64,000 bases of DNA from Marinoscillum sp. 108 (GTDB lineage Bacteria > Bacteroidota > Bacteroidia > Cytophagales > Cyclobacteriaceae). The stretch lies in assembly GCF_902506655.1 (NCBI RefSeq), contig NZ_LR734808.1:310001-374000 (forward strand), written 5' to 3'. A program made the translations under genes and the position numbers. The notes under the pieces are model-generated. The model saw nothing but the letters and a program-made list of their open reading frames with translations. It ran no database searches and was not told the origin of the DNA. Positions 36,545 to 43,751 of the stretch are shown here, one piece after another (positions within the stretch are counted from its first letter, which is position 1; each line of letters begins with the position of its first letter).

Positions 36545-37489
36545 TTAAAATCGATAGACGTAGCTGAAGCTGAATACATTGTGTCTGGTGAGCCCATCCG
36601 GGTTTACCTCGCGATCCATGAATTTCTGTCCGTAGATCAATTTTACGCTGTTATTGATATTGAACTGGTAACCAACATTGGCCAGCATATTGAAAGCCAA
36701 ACCGGTGGTTCCGTTCAGTTTTTCGCGCTTATCTTCATTGAAGTTGTAGACCTCATCTTTGGTGATCCGGTAGATAGCCAATGCCCCGATCCCAAAATTG
36801 AAGTTGATAAACCTGAAGTTTCTTTCGGCTCTCAGCATCACATCGGTGCCTCTTTTGAGGTCGTTGGCGAGGTTGTATTTTCGGATATAGCTAGGATCCG
36901 GGTAGTCTGGCCATTTCCCCCACCTGAAGTCATTTTCGTTTTGATGAATGAGCGGACGCTGGATTCCGGTGGCGAACAGCCACTTTTCATTGATATAGGA
37001 AGCTCCGGCCACAGCGTCGTAAGATCCCAGACTGACCTGATAGTACATGGGCAGGTCACCGCTGCCAAATTCTGAATGATTGTTTTCGATATCTGATTTT
37101 CCCGAGGGGATTTTCCCGCCAAGGGTAATGCCTACAGTGCTGCCATTGGCCAGGCGGATGGACCTGGAGGCACTGATGGAGAGGTCGCCCAGTCCCTGAG
37201 TCTCTCCCAGGCTACCGGTCACCATCTGGTAGGGCACTTTCACCTGTATGGCGTAGTAGTCGTTGATCCCAAAGGTCATGTCTGAGGTAAAGACCGTGAT
37301 GACAGGGGTGAGGAGGGAGGTACCTCGGTAGTAGTTCAGCTCCAGCGACCTCAGTTTGAAGTTGACCTTTTTGCTATAGGCCTGGTCTGGCTTCATGGCT
37401 CCCATGGTACAGAATCCCGCATCGCTGCATCCCTGGGCATGAGAGAGGTAGGCGCTAAAGATGATTAAGGCGGTGATGAAATGGCGCAT
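36545..37489 (-). CDS. Outer-membrane beta-barrel protein coupled to the CHAT gene
   Basis: A 314-residue protein with a signal peptide ending SHAQ and a transmembrane beta-strand pattern throughout (alternating residues such as YYAIQVKVPYQMV, GLGDLSISASRS, STVGITLGGKIPSGK) and a terminal VYRF. It resembles the Phenol_MetA_deg/transporter-like barrel family. A Cys pair (GCSDAGFCTMG, near 21-27) directly follows the signal. Its stop immediately precedes the CHAT gene start. A promoter-like TATG-N19-TAACTTTG lies 88 bp upstream. Confidence 0.78.
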   Translation of the reverse strand: MRHFITALIIFSAYLSHAQGCSDAGFCTMGAMKPDQAYSKKVNFKLRSLELNYYRGTSLLTPVITVFTSDMTFGINDYYAIQVKVPYQMVTGSLGETQGLGDLSISASRSIRLANGSTVGITLGGKIPSGKSDIENNHSEFGSGDLPMYYQVSLGSYDAVAGASYINEKWLFATGIQRPLIHQNENDFRWGKWPDYPDPSYIRKYNLANDLKRGTDVMLRAERNFRFINFNFGIGALAIYRITKDEVYNFNEDKREKLNGTTGLAFNMLANVGYQFNINNSVKLIYGQKFMDREVNPDGLTRHNVFSFSYVYRF

Positions 37490-37576
37490 AATTTATTTGT
37501 TTGTGGGAAAAACAACCTTCCGAAGCAAACCCTGTATGACGAATGTATCTAAAACAGGGCTTAAAAAAGTGCAAGC

Positions 37577-37607
37577 CAAAGTTAGAATTTTTTAATTTTT
37601 TTTCATA
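37577..37607 (-). promoter_or_regulatory. Candidate Bacteroidota promoter for the barrel/CHAT operon
   Basis: On the minus strand the -7 box TAACTTTG (37577-37584) matches TAnnTTTG, with a three-of-four match to TTTG (TATG, 37604-37607) 19 bp upstream. It would give an 80-nt leader to the ATG at 37489. Confidence 0.45.
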
Positions 37608-37679
37608 GCCCGTTAAACCATCCTTCCCATGTGCTGTCAAAGGGTACGAAATCAATTTAGAAATCAAAAGAATAGTATC

Positions 37680-38549
37680 ATGAAGAAGTTATCATTTTTA
37701 GTGAGCGTTTTGTCAGCCTTGTTTTTTGCCCTGCTCTTTACTGCCTGCCAGGACGATTCAGGGGCAATGGAAAGTAGCACCCTTTCGGAGACTGCTTCGG
37801 TGAGTGTAACCTCAGAGGCTGCGGTGGCCTCCAGTATGGAGGATGTGGATCTACTGGCTGATGCCGGGATGGAGTTGTTTGCTACTTCTGGACGGGGACT
37901 TAGGGATCATTTGCTGGAGTGTGCTGAGATAGCACACGATACCGCCAGCCATGTGATCACCATAGATTTTGGAGATGGCTGTGAAGACCGGTTTGGAACC
38001 TGGAGAAGTGGTAAAATCGTGATTGAGTACAATGAGCGGAAGTATGTACCCGGCGCTTATCGAATTGTCACTTTTGAAGACTTCTTTCTGGACAGTGTGC
38101 AGGTGGAGGGTACACGTACCATTACCAACGTGACGGATACTTCCGGTACAGGGATTGCTTTTGAAACATCATTGGTGGGAGGTAAACTGACCTTTCCTGA
38201 TGGGAGCACCATCACCCGCGAAGCGGAGCACCTGCGAACGCTATATGTAGGCGAAGAAAGAGAAGATAACTACGCTTCACTATCTGGCAGTGCCAGCGGT
38301 ACCCTTCAAAATGGAAATACCTACAGCTCCACCATCATGGAGGACCTGATCTTCAAAAGAGGCTGCAAAGCAACTGGTGTACACATCCCGGTGGCGGGTG
38401 TGCTGGAGATCGTGTCAGGAGATAACACAGTGGTGATTGACTATGGTGATGGTGAATGTGATAACCTGGCGGAGGTGACCACCAATGGTGAAACCGAAAC
38501 CATAGAGGTAGAACCCCGGGGCAGAAGACGACCTCACAAAAGAGGGTAA
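37680..38549 (+). CDS. Lipoprotein of unknown function
   Basis: A 289-residue lipoprotein; the ATG at 37680 gives MKKLSFLVSVLSALFFALLFTAC, and upstream codons are not used. It contains HVITIDFGDGCEDRFGTWRSG and, near the end, NTVVIDYGDGECDNLAEV, two similar D(Y/F)GDG(C/E) segments that may be metal-binding or repeated beta motifs, and a basic tail (GRRRPHKRG). The body is acid- and Thr/Ser-rich. No family is recognised. It is followed by a terminator. Confidence 0.72.
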   Translation: MKKLSFLVSVLSALFFALLFTACQDDSGAMESSTLSETASVSVTSEAAVASSMEDVDLLADAGMELFATSGRGLRDHLLECAEIAHDTASHVITIDFGDGCEDRFGTWRSGKIVIEYNERKYVPGAYRIVTFEDFFLDSVQVEGTRTITNVTDTSGTGIAFETSLVGGKLTFPDGSTITREAEHLRTLYVGEEREDNYASLSGSASGTLQNGNTYSSTIMEDLIFKRGCKATGVHIPVAGVLEIVSGDNTVVIDYGDGECDNLAEVTTNGETETIEVEPRGRRRPHKRG

Positions 38550-38580
38550 TTGTTAGCGTTGAGTTTTTTATCAGGTAGGT

Positions 38581-38615
38581 GGGGTCGCGTCTGGGATGCG
38601 GCCCCTATTTTTTTT
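38581..38615 (+). terminator. Rho-independent terminator of the lipoprotein gene
   Basis: An 8-bp stem with one G-T wobble (38581-38588 with 38598-38605) and a run of T (about 38607-38616). It overlaps the last codons of the convergent VOC gene that ends at 38605. Confidence 0.7.
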
Positions 38616-39033
38616 CCTCGAAGTTGACCATCCAGTTGATGCCAAATTTGTCCGTGAACATTCCAAAATATGCGCCCCAAAAGGAGTGATGGATTGGCGT
38701 AGTTACCTGCCCGCCTTTAGAGAGTGCATTAAATAGAGTATCAGCCTCCTGCTTACTTTCAGGGGTAATTGAGACAGAGAAATTATTTCCCTGAATAAAC
38801 GTGGGTGCCCAGTCCCCACCTATGTCACTTCCCATGAGAATGGAAGTGCCTATAGGCAAGCTAACGTGCATGATCTTGTTTTTATCTCCCTCAGGAACGC
38901 TGTAATCATCGCTTTCGGGCATTTCCCCAAACCGGCCTATGTAGTTGAACTCTCCTCCAAAGACTGATTTATAAAAATTGAAAGCTTCTTCGCAAGTCCC
39001 GTTAAAGTTTAGGTAAGTGTTTGTGGTGGCCAT
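38605..39033 (-). CDS. PhnB-like VOC family protein
   Basis: A 142-residue glyoxalase-superfamily protein of the PhnB/3-demethylubiquinone-like group: TYLNFNGTCEEAFNFYKSVFGG (N-terminal motif), HVSLPIGTSILMGSD, GNNFSVSITPE and WGAYFGMFTDKFGINW. These cytoplasmic proteins usually bind metal or small molecules; substrate unknown. Last in a run of small genes of detoxification or environmental-response type (VOC, DinB, VOC) read leftward. Confidence 0.85.
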   Translation of the reverse strand: MATTNTYLNFNGTCEEAFNFYKSVFGGEFNYIGRFGEMPESDDYSVPEGDKNKIMHVSLPIGTSILMGSDIGGDWAPTFIQGNNFSVSITPESKQEADTLFNALSKGGQVTTPIHHSFWGAYFGMFTDKFGINWMVNFEEKK

Positions 39034-39218
39034 CTTTTTTTATTTTAAAGGGAGCCATTTTTTCCACATTCTCCAAATTTTTAGACTTATGAACCAAGAA
39101 CGGTGCGAATCAGTGTCCTCTTATCAGAGGTCATACAGAGAGACAGGTTTTTCATTTTTCTCTATTTACAGGTCACTGATTGTTTGGGTGCGGTTTTCCT
39201 GTTTCGATGATCATCCCA

Positions 39219-39659
39219 TCATCGCTTGTAAAAGATGTAATCGGTAACGATGGGTTCTATGCCTTGCTGCCGGAGGTCGGAGATGATCTGACCCCTGTGA
39301 TGGGTGGTGTGATTGCTCACGTGAAACAGTATTTCCTGAATGGTATTCTCAAATTCGCTGCCGCTGGAGTTGCGGTAGGAGATGGCTTTGCTTAGGTCAG
39401 CATCGGCAATGATTTGCAAAGTGCGCAGGTGGTTGGACTGGTCATAGGCCTTGCACGTTTCCAAAGAGTGGAGCTCATGTACTCCCAGAGGTTTTTCAGG
39501 CACTACTCTGGCATTCCATATCTGGTGGGCGTTGATCACATGCGAAAAGAGGGGGGTGGTTCGGGCACTGATTCGCTCCTGCTCCCTGATGAGTAGGTCC
39601 ACCAGTTGCTGATTGAAATGGTGGTGGTACTCAAAGATGTCTTTGAAGAAAGCTTTCAT
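39219..39659 (-). CDS. DinB-like (four-helix, metal-binding) protein
   Basis: A 146-residue helical protein of the DinB/YfiT superfamily. His residues typical of the metal site are seen at HVINAHQIW (near 40-45) and in HVSNHTTHHRGQI near 113-121. Members act as thiol-dependent transferases or are of unknown role. Its gene lies 24 bp after the VOC gene that precedes it in transcription and 185 bp before the PhnB-like gene. Confidence 0.85.
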   Translation of the reverse strand: MKAFFKDIFEYHHHFNQQLVDLLIREQERISARTTPLFSHVINAHQIWNARVVPEKPLGVHELHSLETCKAYDQSNHLRTLQIIADADLSKAISYRNSSGSEFENTIQEILFHVSNHTTHHRGQIISDLRQQGIEPIVTDYIFYKR

Positions 39660-39683
39660 GGCTCTTTGTACGACAAGCGGGGA

Positions 39684-40064
39684 TCATGAGTTGGGGGCTT
39701 CCTTAAACTCTCCAAAGTGCCAGAGTACCCCTGAAGGGTCGTGCATAAAGAGCTCCCGACCCCAGACCTCATTTCTGATCTCAGAAAACCGCACCGAGTG
39801 AAACTTCGCAGGCAGGTTTTTCTTCAGGAGCGTCTCCCGGCACCGGTCCAGGTCGTCCACTTCCAGAAAGAGCATGGAGTTGTTGATCCACTCTTTGGCA
39901 TAGTAGTCCTGCAGGTAAAATGCCAGCTTGTCGTTGACTTTGAACAGGCTCATGCTAGCATCAATCACCACCTCCTCAAAGCCCAGGAGGGAATAAAATT
40001 GTCTGGATTCTTCAAAGACCCGGGCCCCTATAAAAGCGCGGATGGATTTGGCCTGGTAGGTCAT
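39684..40064 (-). CDS. VOC family (glyoxalase-like) protein
   Basis: A 126-residue single-domain glyoxalase/bleomycin-resistance fold protein: IRAFIGARVFEESRQFYSLLGF, FLEVDDLDRCRETL, and MHDPSGVLWHFGE. Function unknown; possible drug or toxic-metabolite binding. First gene of the small leftward cluster, 24 bp before DinB. Confidence 0.82.
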   Translation of the reverse strand: MTYQAKSIRAFIGARVFEESRQFYSLLGFEEVVIDASMSLFKVNDKLAFYLQDYYAKEWINNSMLFLEVDDLDRCRETLLKKNLPAKFHSVRFSEIRNEVWGRELFMHDPSGVLWHFGEFKEAPNS

Positions 40065-40165
40065 GTTATTGAATGGAGGTTACGGGGTGCGGTTCATGTG
40101 TGAGACTTGTCGTGTTTTTAAAGTTGTCTAAAATAGCTGAGTTTTTCAAATGCCGGACTTGGTTG

Positions 40166-40846
40166 TTATTCCATTCTTAACCTTACTGCTGTTGGATAAC
40201 TTTCCCGGCAATCTTCTGCAATTATTGTGAAGAATAAGATTGGAATAGATTCTGAGATATAGTTGGACAAATCGAAGTGAAAATTGTCTTCATCAGTCTC
40301 AATGAGTTCATAGAAATCTCCAAAAAGATCTTCAACTAGTATATAGTATTTCTCTTGGTATTTCTCATCAGGATTTGTCCAGTTGACCTGTACTGATTTC
40401 CGTTCGTTTGTGTTAACAACGGAAAATGTATTGTTATACGTTTCACTAACTGTTGAATCCTTTTCAATTTCTATTCTGCCCGATAGTTTATGGGCATTAT
40501 GACTTACTGGGACGATCTCATAGGGAAATTGGCAGTCCTCAAGTCCCAATGACTTTAATTGATTCAATATGCGATCATGTTCTTGATATCTTTCAAGATG
40601 CTTTTGATACTCCACACCTATCTCATACATTCCCTCATCGAGTTTCATTGGTTTTGAGGATGCCCCACTGACGGTGAGAAAGCCGTGCCGTTTAATTAAA
40701 ACTTTATCAGAGTATCTAAGTACGTCTCTCTTTTTAATCCTTATGTCATAAAGGAATGCCTTTTTTGACATTATAATATGAAGTTCCTGAGCATTGGCAA
40801 GCGCACATAGTGTAAACTGAAGGAGGACAATGAGCAGTATTCGCAT
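40166..40846 (-). CDS. Exported protein of unknown function
   Basis: A 226-residue protein with a signal peptide (MRILLIVLLQFTLCALANAQ). The C-terminal half has VQVNWTNPDEKY and YYILVEDLFGDFYE, a beta-sandwich-like (fibronectin-type) pattern. No family is recognised. It begins the AT-richer region of single genes with long repeat-bearing spacers, and has its own promoter-like element at 40898-40928. Confidence 0.72.
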   Translation of the reverse strand: MRILLIVLLQFTLCALANAQELHIIMSKKAFLYDIRIKKRDVLRYSDKVLIKRHGFLTVSGASSKPMKLDEGMYEIGVEYQKHLERYQEHDRILNQLKSLGLEDCQFPYEIVPVSHNAHKLSGRIEIEKDSTVSETYNNTFSVVNTNERKSVQVNWTNPDEKYQEKYYILVEDLFGDFYELIETDEDNFHFDLSNYISESIPILFFTIIAEDCRESYPTAVRLRME

Positions 40847-40897
40847 ATAAACTCGATCAGCAAAAGTGTGGATGTTCCGAGATCAGCTGATGGAAAA

Positions 40898-40928
40898 CTA
40901 AACTAGCAAAGCTGCGCCACCCACACAA
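40898..40928 (-). promoter_or_regulatory. Promoter-like repeat, family 2, copy 1
   Basis: Minus-strand -7 box TAGTTTAG (40898-40905) and -33 TTGT (40925-40928) separated by 19 bp, with the spacer containing GGCGCAGC. The same arrangement recurs at 41842-41873 and 43622-43651, each 40-60 bp before a minus-strand gene start. The rest of the 40847-41047 spacer holds further fragments similar to those near 41905-42005 but no gene. Confidence 0.5.
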
Positions 40929-41047
40929 CTGTTTCTTTGAAATACTGTGTTGTGAAAGTCTAGATCCAGAACCTCAGACGAGCGGTGAACTTCCAGAATG
41001 GGCAGAGTAGGTTGCACTGAAATCGGCCAGAAGGCACTTACAGATCG

Positions 41048-41782
41048 TTATTCTACTGTATAAACGTATCTAAATGGTAGCTTGAGTTCTTCGCCCCTAT
41101 CAAACATAACCATTACTCCTGTCAGTTCGTGTTGTCCACGTTCAGTTGCTTTGATCACATGATAGTTTGCGAAGAGTTTGTTTGAAAACTCTGTAGCCTC
41201 TTCTATCCCTTCAGTTGACTCCATGAGCTCGTCTATTTTCCCAAAATAGACAATGTTCCGTAAATACCTTGATACTCCCTGAAAGACAAATTTTAGAGTA
41301 TCGGTCTGGTTTAGTTTTAAGTTTCGGTCTCCAACAACAACAGGTAAGGCAATGTCGAAAAGTCGGAAGTTTGAGTTTAAAAGTTCAAGTGATCTGTCCA
41401 AAAGTTCAATTTCATTTAGGACAACTGATGTAACATCAGATTTGTCCAAATTCCGCTTAAATAGGTCGATAAGAACATCTGCATCATCATCCCACCTTTG
41501 TTTTTCAAGTCTATTAATATGGTCGTTGATTGTTGCGGTTGGAATTGAATCCAAGCTCAGGTGCTCCTTAATGACTTTATGCCAATCACTAAGGAATAGA
41601 TCCATTCGTTTAACACCGGCATATGGGACTCCCATTTGTTCAGTTGTTTCAATGAAGTTATTGATTCTGTTAGAGTTGAGCTCGGCCAGTTGTTTAAGAA
41701 GTTTATCATTGAAGTTGGATGTTCGTTCGCAGGAAAAAGCGAGGAGAGCCATGAATGTGAAAATGAAATGTAGTGGCTTCAT
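41048..41782 (-). CDS. Probable lipoprotein of unknown function
   Basis: A 244-residue protein; ATG at 41782 gives MKPLHFIFTFMALLAFSCERTS, a lipoprotein signal. Largely helical (KLLKQLAELNSNRINNFIETTEQ, DVLIDLFKRNLDKSD), with a beta part at the end (HELTGVMVMFDRGEELKLPFRYVYTVE, trimmed here). No family recognised. The 30 codons open upstream carry the TACTTTAG promoter box and are not coding. One gene per spacer. Confidence 0.72.
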   Translation of the reverse strand: MKPLHFIFTFMALLAFSCERTSNFNDKLLKQLAELNSNRINNFIETTEQMGVPYAGVKRMDLFLSDWHKVIKEHLSLDSIPTATINDHINRLEKQRWDDDADVLIDLFKRNLDKSDVTSVVLNEIELLDRSLELLNSNFRLFDIALPVVVGDRNLKLNQTDTLKFVFQGVSRYLRNIVYFGKIDELMESTEGIEEATEFSNKLFANYHVIKATERGQHELTGVMVMFDRGEELKLPFRYVYTVE

Positions 41783-41841
41783 GTGTATAATCTGTATCCG
41801 ATCAGGTAAAATGCTTTGTGGCACGAGCTTGGTTAATGGTA

Positions 41842-41873
41842 CTAAAGTAGTGAAACCTGCCGCGCCTGGCAAA
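41842..41873 (-). promoter_or_regulatory. Promoter-like repeat, family 2, copy 2
   Basis: TACTTTAG (41842-41849) and TTTG (41870-41873), 20-bp spacer with GGCGCGGC, minus strand, 60 bp before the ATG at 41782. The rest of the 41783-42058 spacer (276 bp) has the fragments AAGTCTAAGTCCAGA and CAGAATGGGC, similar to 40955-41005, and a palindrome at 42006-42025. Confidence 0.55.
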
Positions 41874-42005
41874 GGGGTGCATTCAAAGTATCAGAAAGCA
41901 CTGCGCTCTGCAAGTCTAAGTCCAGAAAGAAGGAAGGCGGGACAGGCGATGATGTGTCAGAATGGGCGGTGTAGCGGGCGAGTCCCGATGCACCTTCAGA
42001 AGGCA

Positions 42006-42025
42006 CTCCCGAGAGCTATCGGGAG
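42006..42025. repeat. Short palindrome of the CCCGAT...ATCGGG type
   Basis: Inverted arms CTCCCGA (42006-42012) and TCGGGAG (42019-42025) with a 6-nt loop. A relative, CCCGAT-AGGC-ATCGGG, lies at 42941-42956 within the long repeat downstream, which supports a dispersed palindrome family. Confidence 0.6.
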
Positions 42026-42058
42026 ACATATAACCGATCAGCGTCTGTTACATGGCGT

Positions 42059-42499
42059 CTATTCCAGCATGTTTTGAAGGTCTTTCGAGTATTTGTCGTA
42101 ATCGTTCCGAGCTATTTCCAGAAGTTGGTCGTTCCTCGTTGCTAGTGCATTTCCCATGTCAGTTACAAAGGACTTGACCAATTTTAAATAACGAATTTCA
42201 GGAGTGTTCTTCGAAAACCAGCTTGGAAATTCACCAAGTTCTCTTAATGATCTGTTGAGTTCGCCAATTTGAACGCCATCGGATTTTTTGGTTTTGTCAA
42301 ATTTCGCCTTCACCTCAGCATATTGTTGAAACCGTTCTTTAATGAAGGTCTTTTGTTCATCCGTTAGGCCAGCAGGTTCTGGTTCAGTCTTTACAACTGG
42401 TTTTGTTGTTTCCTGTTTCTTCTTCGGTTCTGAACAGTTCCCGAAAAAAAGTGCAACAAAGAGAATTCCGATTACTGAAGGTTTTAAGAAATATTTCAT
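42059..42499 (-). CDS. Small lipoprotein of unknown function
   Basis: A 146-residue lipoprotein (MKYFLKPSVIGILFVALFFGNC) with a basic/acidic linker (SEPKKKQETTKPVVKTEPEP) and a helical domain (LTDEQKTFIKERFQQY). No family recognised. It is transcribed from the perfect promoter in the repeat beginning at 42541, about 80 nt away. Confidence 0.72.
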   Translation of the reverse strand: MKYFLKPSVIGILFVALFFGNCSEPKKKQETTKPVVKTEPEPAGLTDEQKTFIKERFQQYAEVKAKFDKTKKSDGVQIGELNRSLRELGEFPSWFSKNTPEIRYLKLVKSFVTDMGNALATRNDQLLEIARNDYDKYSKDLQNMLE

Positions 42500-42540
42500 T
42501 TTGCCTTGGGTTTGATTGATTCACTTGCTCGTTCGCGAAT

Positions 42541-43031
42541 GCCATGTAACAACCGACTAACAACCACCCCTGATTGTTAGCCTTCTACCAAATCTACCAA
42601 TTTTTAGCACCTGAACAAACCATTGTTAGCTATAGGGGAGGTTATCCGGAAGATGAGGGATTTGCTGTTAATTATCAGATGGGTTTGTTGGATACATCTC
42701 CATAAGATCAGGGCTTTGTCTTACCCTTCGACGGAGCTCAGGGTGACAAAGCCAGCGGATGTCCACTTATGGGCCTATATCCCGAATTCACGTTTATGAA
42801 GGGTTGCTTGTCCTCTGAGCAGACAGTTACCGACTGCCGTGCCGCTTGTCATCCTGAGCAGGCAGTTGCAAACTGCCGTGTCGAAGGATAAAGTGAAGCA
42901 ACGACCGACAAATAGGGGGTCTGGCGGAGGATTGCTTCACCCCGATAGGCATCGGGCACCTGCATGGACGAAATGGTCGTCATTCGGGGGGGAAAGTCAT
43001 TCCCGCGTATGCGGGAATCTCATCGGGGTGA
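42541..43031. repeat. Long dispersed repeat R1 carrying a promoter and palindromes
   Basis: This 491-bp spacer contains no gene and is a diverged copy (about 85-90% by eye) of 46881-47320. From the left it holds the promoter core (42541-42640), a tract starting GGAGGTTATCCGGAAGA, the palindrome around CCCTTCGACGGAGCTCAGGG (near 42725-42745), a tandem pair of CTGAGC...GTCGAAGG palindromes (42808-42889), CCCGATAGGCATCGGG (42941-42956) and GTCATTCCCGCG...GCGGGAATC (42996-43020). A shorter copy of the core is at 50905-50998. Confidence 0.75.
42589..42619 (-). promoter_or_regulatory. Bacteroidota promoter in repeat R1
   Basis: Minus-strand TTTG (42616-42619), 19-bp spacer and TAGATTTG (42589-42596), a full match to TTTG-N19-21-TAnnTTTG. 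It should drive the lipoprotein gene whose ATG is at 42499, leaving an 80-nt leader. Confidence 0.75.
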
Positions 43032-43053
43032 CTTGGCCGCCTACCCGATACGC

Positions 43054-43620
43054 TCATTTTCCGCTTTTCCATTTTCTCAGTTGCTCAATTTCACCCTTGA
43101 GAATTTCTAGCGATTTAGTTCGGTGTTCGGACATCATAATTTCAGATTCGAGTTGAAGAAAAGCATCTGTGGATGGTGGTGGCGGGGGGAGGTCGTTAAC
43201 GTTCATTAGATAAGGATATCTAAAACTTCTAGATAGCCCGCATGAAGATGTTATTGCTGATTCTTTGTTCTTAAGGTCGTCAATATATACTAGCCAGTAT
43301 TCTTCATCTTCGCTGGGTAATATTGAACATAAATGAGTCTGTTTAAGCTCAATATATTTCCGCTCAGACCCTTTAAAGGTTTCCAGAATCTCGAATTTGA
43401 AAGTTCCATCATCATTCAGTTCGATTACGCGCCCCATGAAGATGAGTTCGCTATCTTCATAATTGCTTTTTTGAGCTTCTTTTAAGCCACCTTGTTCCTT
43501 ACAGTCACATGCAAGAGCGATTTGAAAGTTGGTAAGGGTTGCTAAAACAAATACTAATCTGAGGTCATATTGTTGATCATATCGCCCATGTAAGGGACTG
43601 AGTGCGCCCCTGGCTAACAC
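43054..43620 (-). CDS. Netrin-like (NTR/TIMP-like) exported protein, 5' end uncertain
   Basis: The reading frame codes for CDCKEQGGL..., YEDSELIFMGRVIEL, FEILETFKGSER, CSILPSEDEEYWLVYIDDL and SCGLSRSF, the pattern of bacterial netrin-like/TIMP-like domains with cysteines. A signal sequence (LRLVFVLATLTNFQIALA) precedes it but no in-frame start codon lies before it except a GTG at 43620, which sits in a promoter-like box. An out-of-frame ATG at 43580 is followed by a stop, and joining it to this frame needs one base, so the gene may carry an indel near its start. A coiled acidic tail (EGEIEQLRKWKSGK-type) ends it. Confidence 0.6.
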   Translation of the reverse strand: MLARGALSPLHGRYDQQYDLRLVFVLATLTNFQIALACDCKEQGGLKEAQKSNYEDSELIFMGRVIELNDDGTFKFEILETFKGSERKYIELKQTHLCSILPSEDEEYWLVYIDDLKNKESAITSSCGLSRSFRYPYLMNVNDLPPPPPSTDAFLQLESEIMMSEHRTKSLEILKGEIEQLRKWKSGK

Positions 43621-43621
43621 A

Positions 43622-43651
43622 CTAAATTAATGAATTTGCTGCGCCGGAAAA
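43622..43651 (-). promoter_or_regulatory. Promoter-like repeat, family 2, copy 3
   Basis: TAATTTAG (43622-43629), 18-bp spacer with GGCGCAGC, and TTTT (43648-43651) on the minus strand. Its position implies that transcription of the netrin-like gene begins near 43612, after the GTG at 43620. Confidence 0.5.
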
Positions 43652-43751
43652 GGAGCTCACAACGTATCAGACCCACACTATCCATTGCGGGTTATAGCTC
43701 CAAGGACACAAGTACTTTGAAATTTTCAAGCCTTGGTTTCGTCTTATTATG

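Noticed and set aside
40065-40165. TATTTTAG box (40128-40135, minus strand) as a third-family promoter for the VOC gene
   Set aside because: The nearest TTTG is only 11 bp away, and no conserved spacer is present, so it does not fit the pattern.
41352-42077. 241-codon plus-strand frame opposite the 244-residue lipoprotein gene
   Set aside because: It mirrors a real gene with a signal peptide and promoter; serine/arginine-rich composition typical of an antisense frame.
42839-43156. Plus-strand open frame across repeat R1 and the netrin-like gene
   Set aside because: It overlaps a repeat and the end of a real gene, codes for no recognisable domain, and has no start signals.
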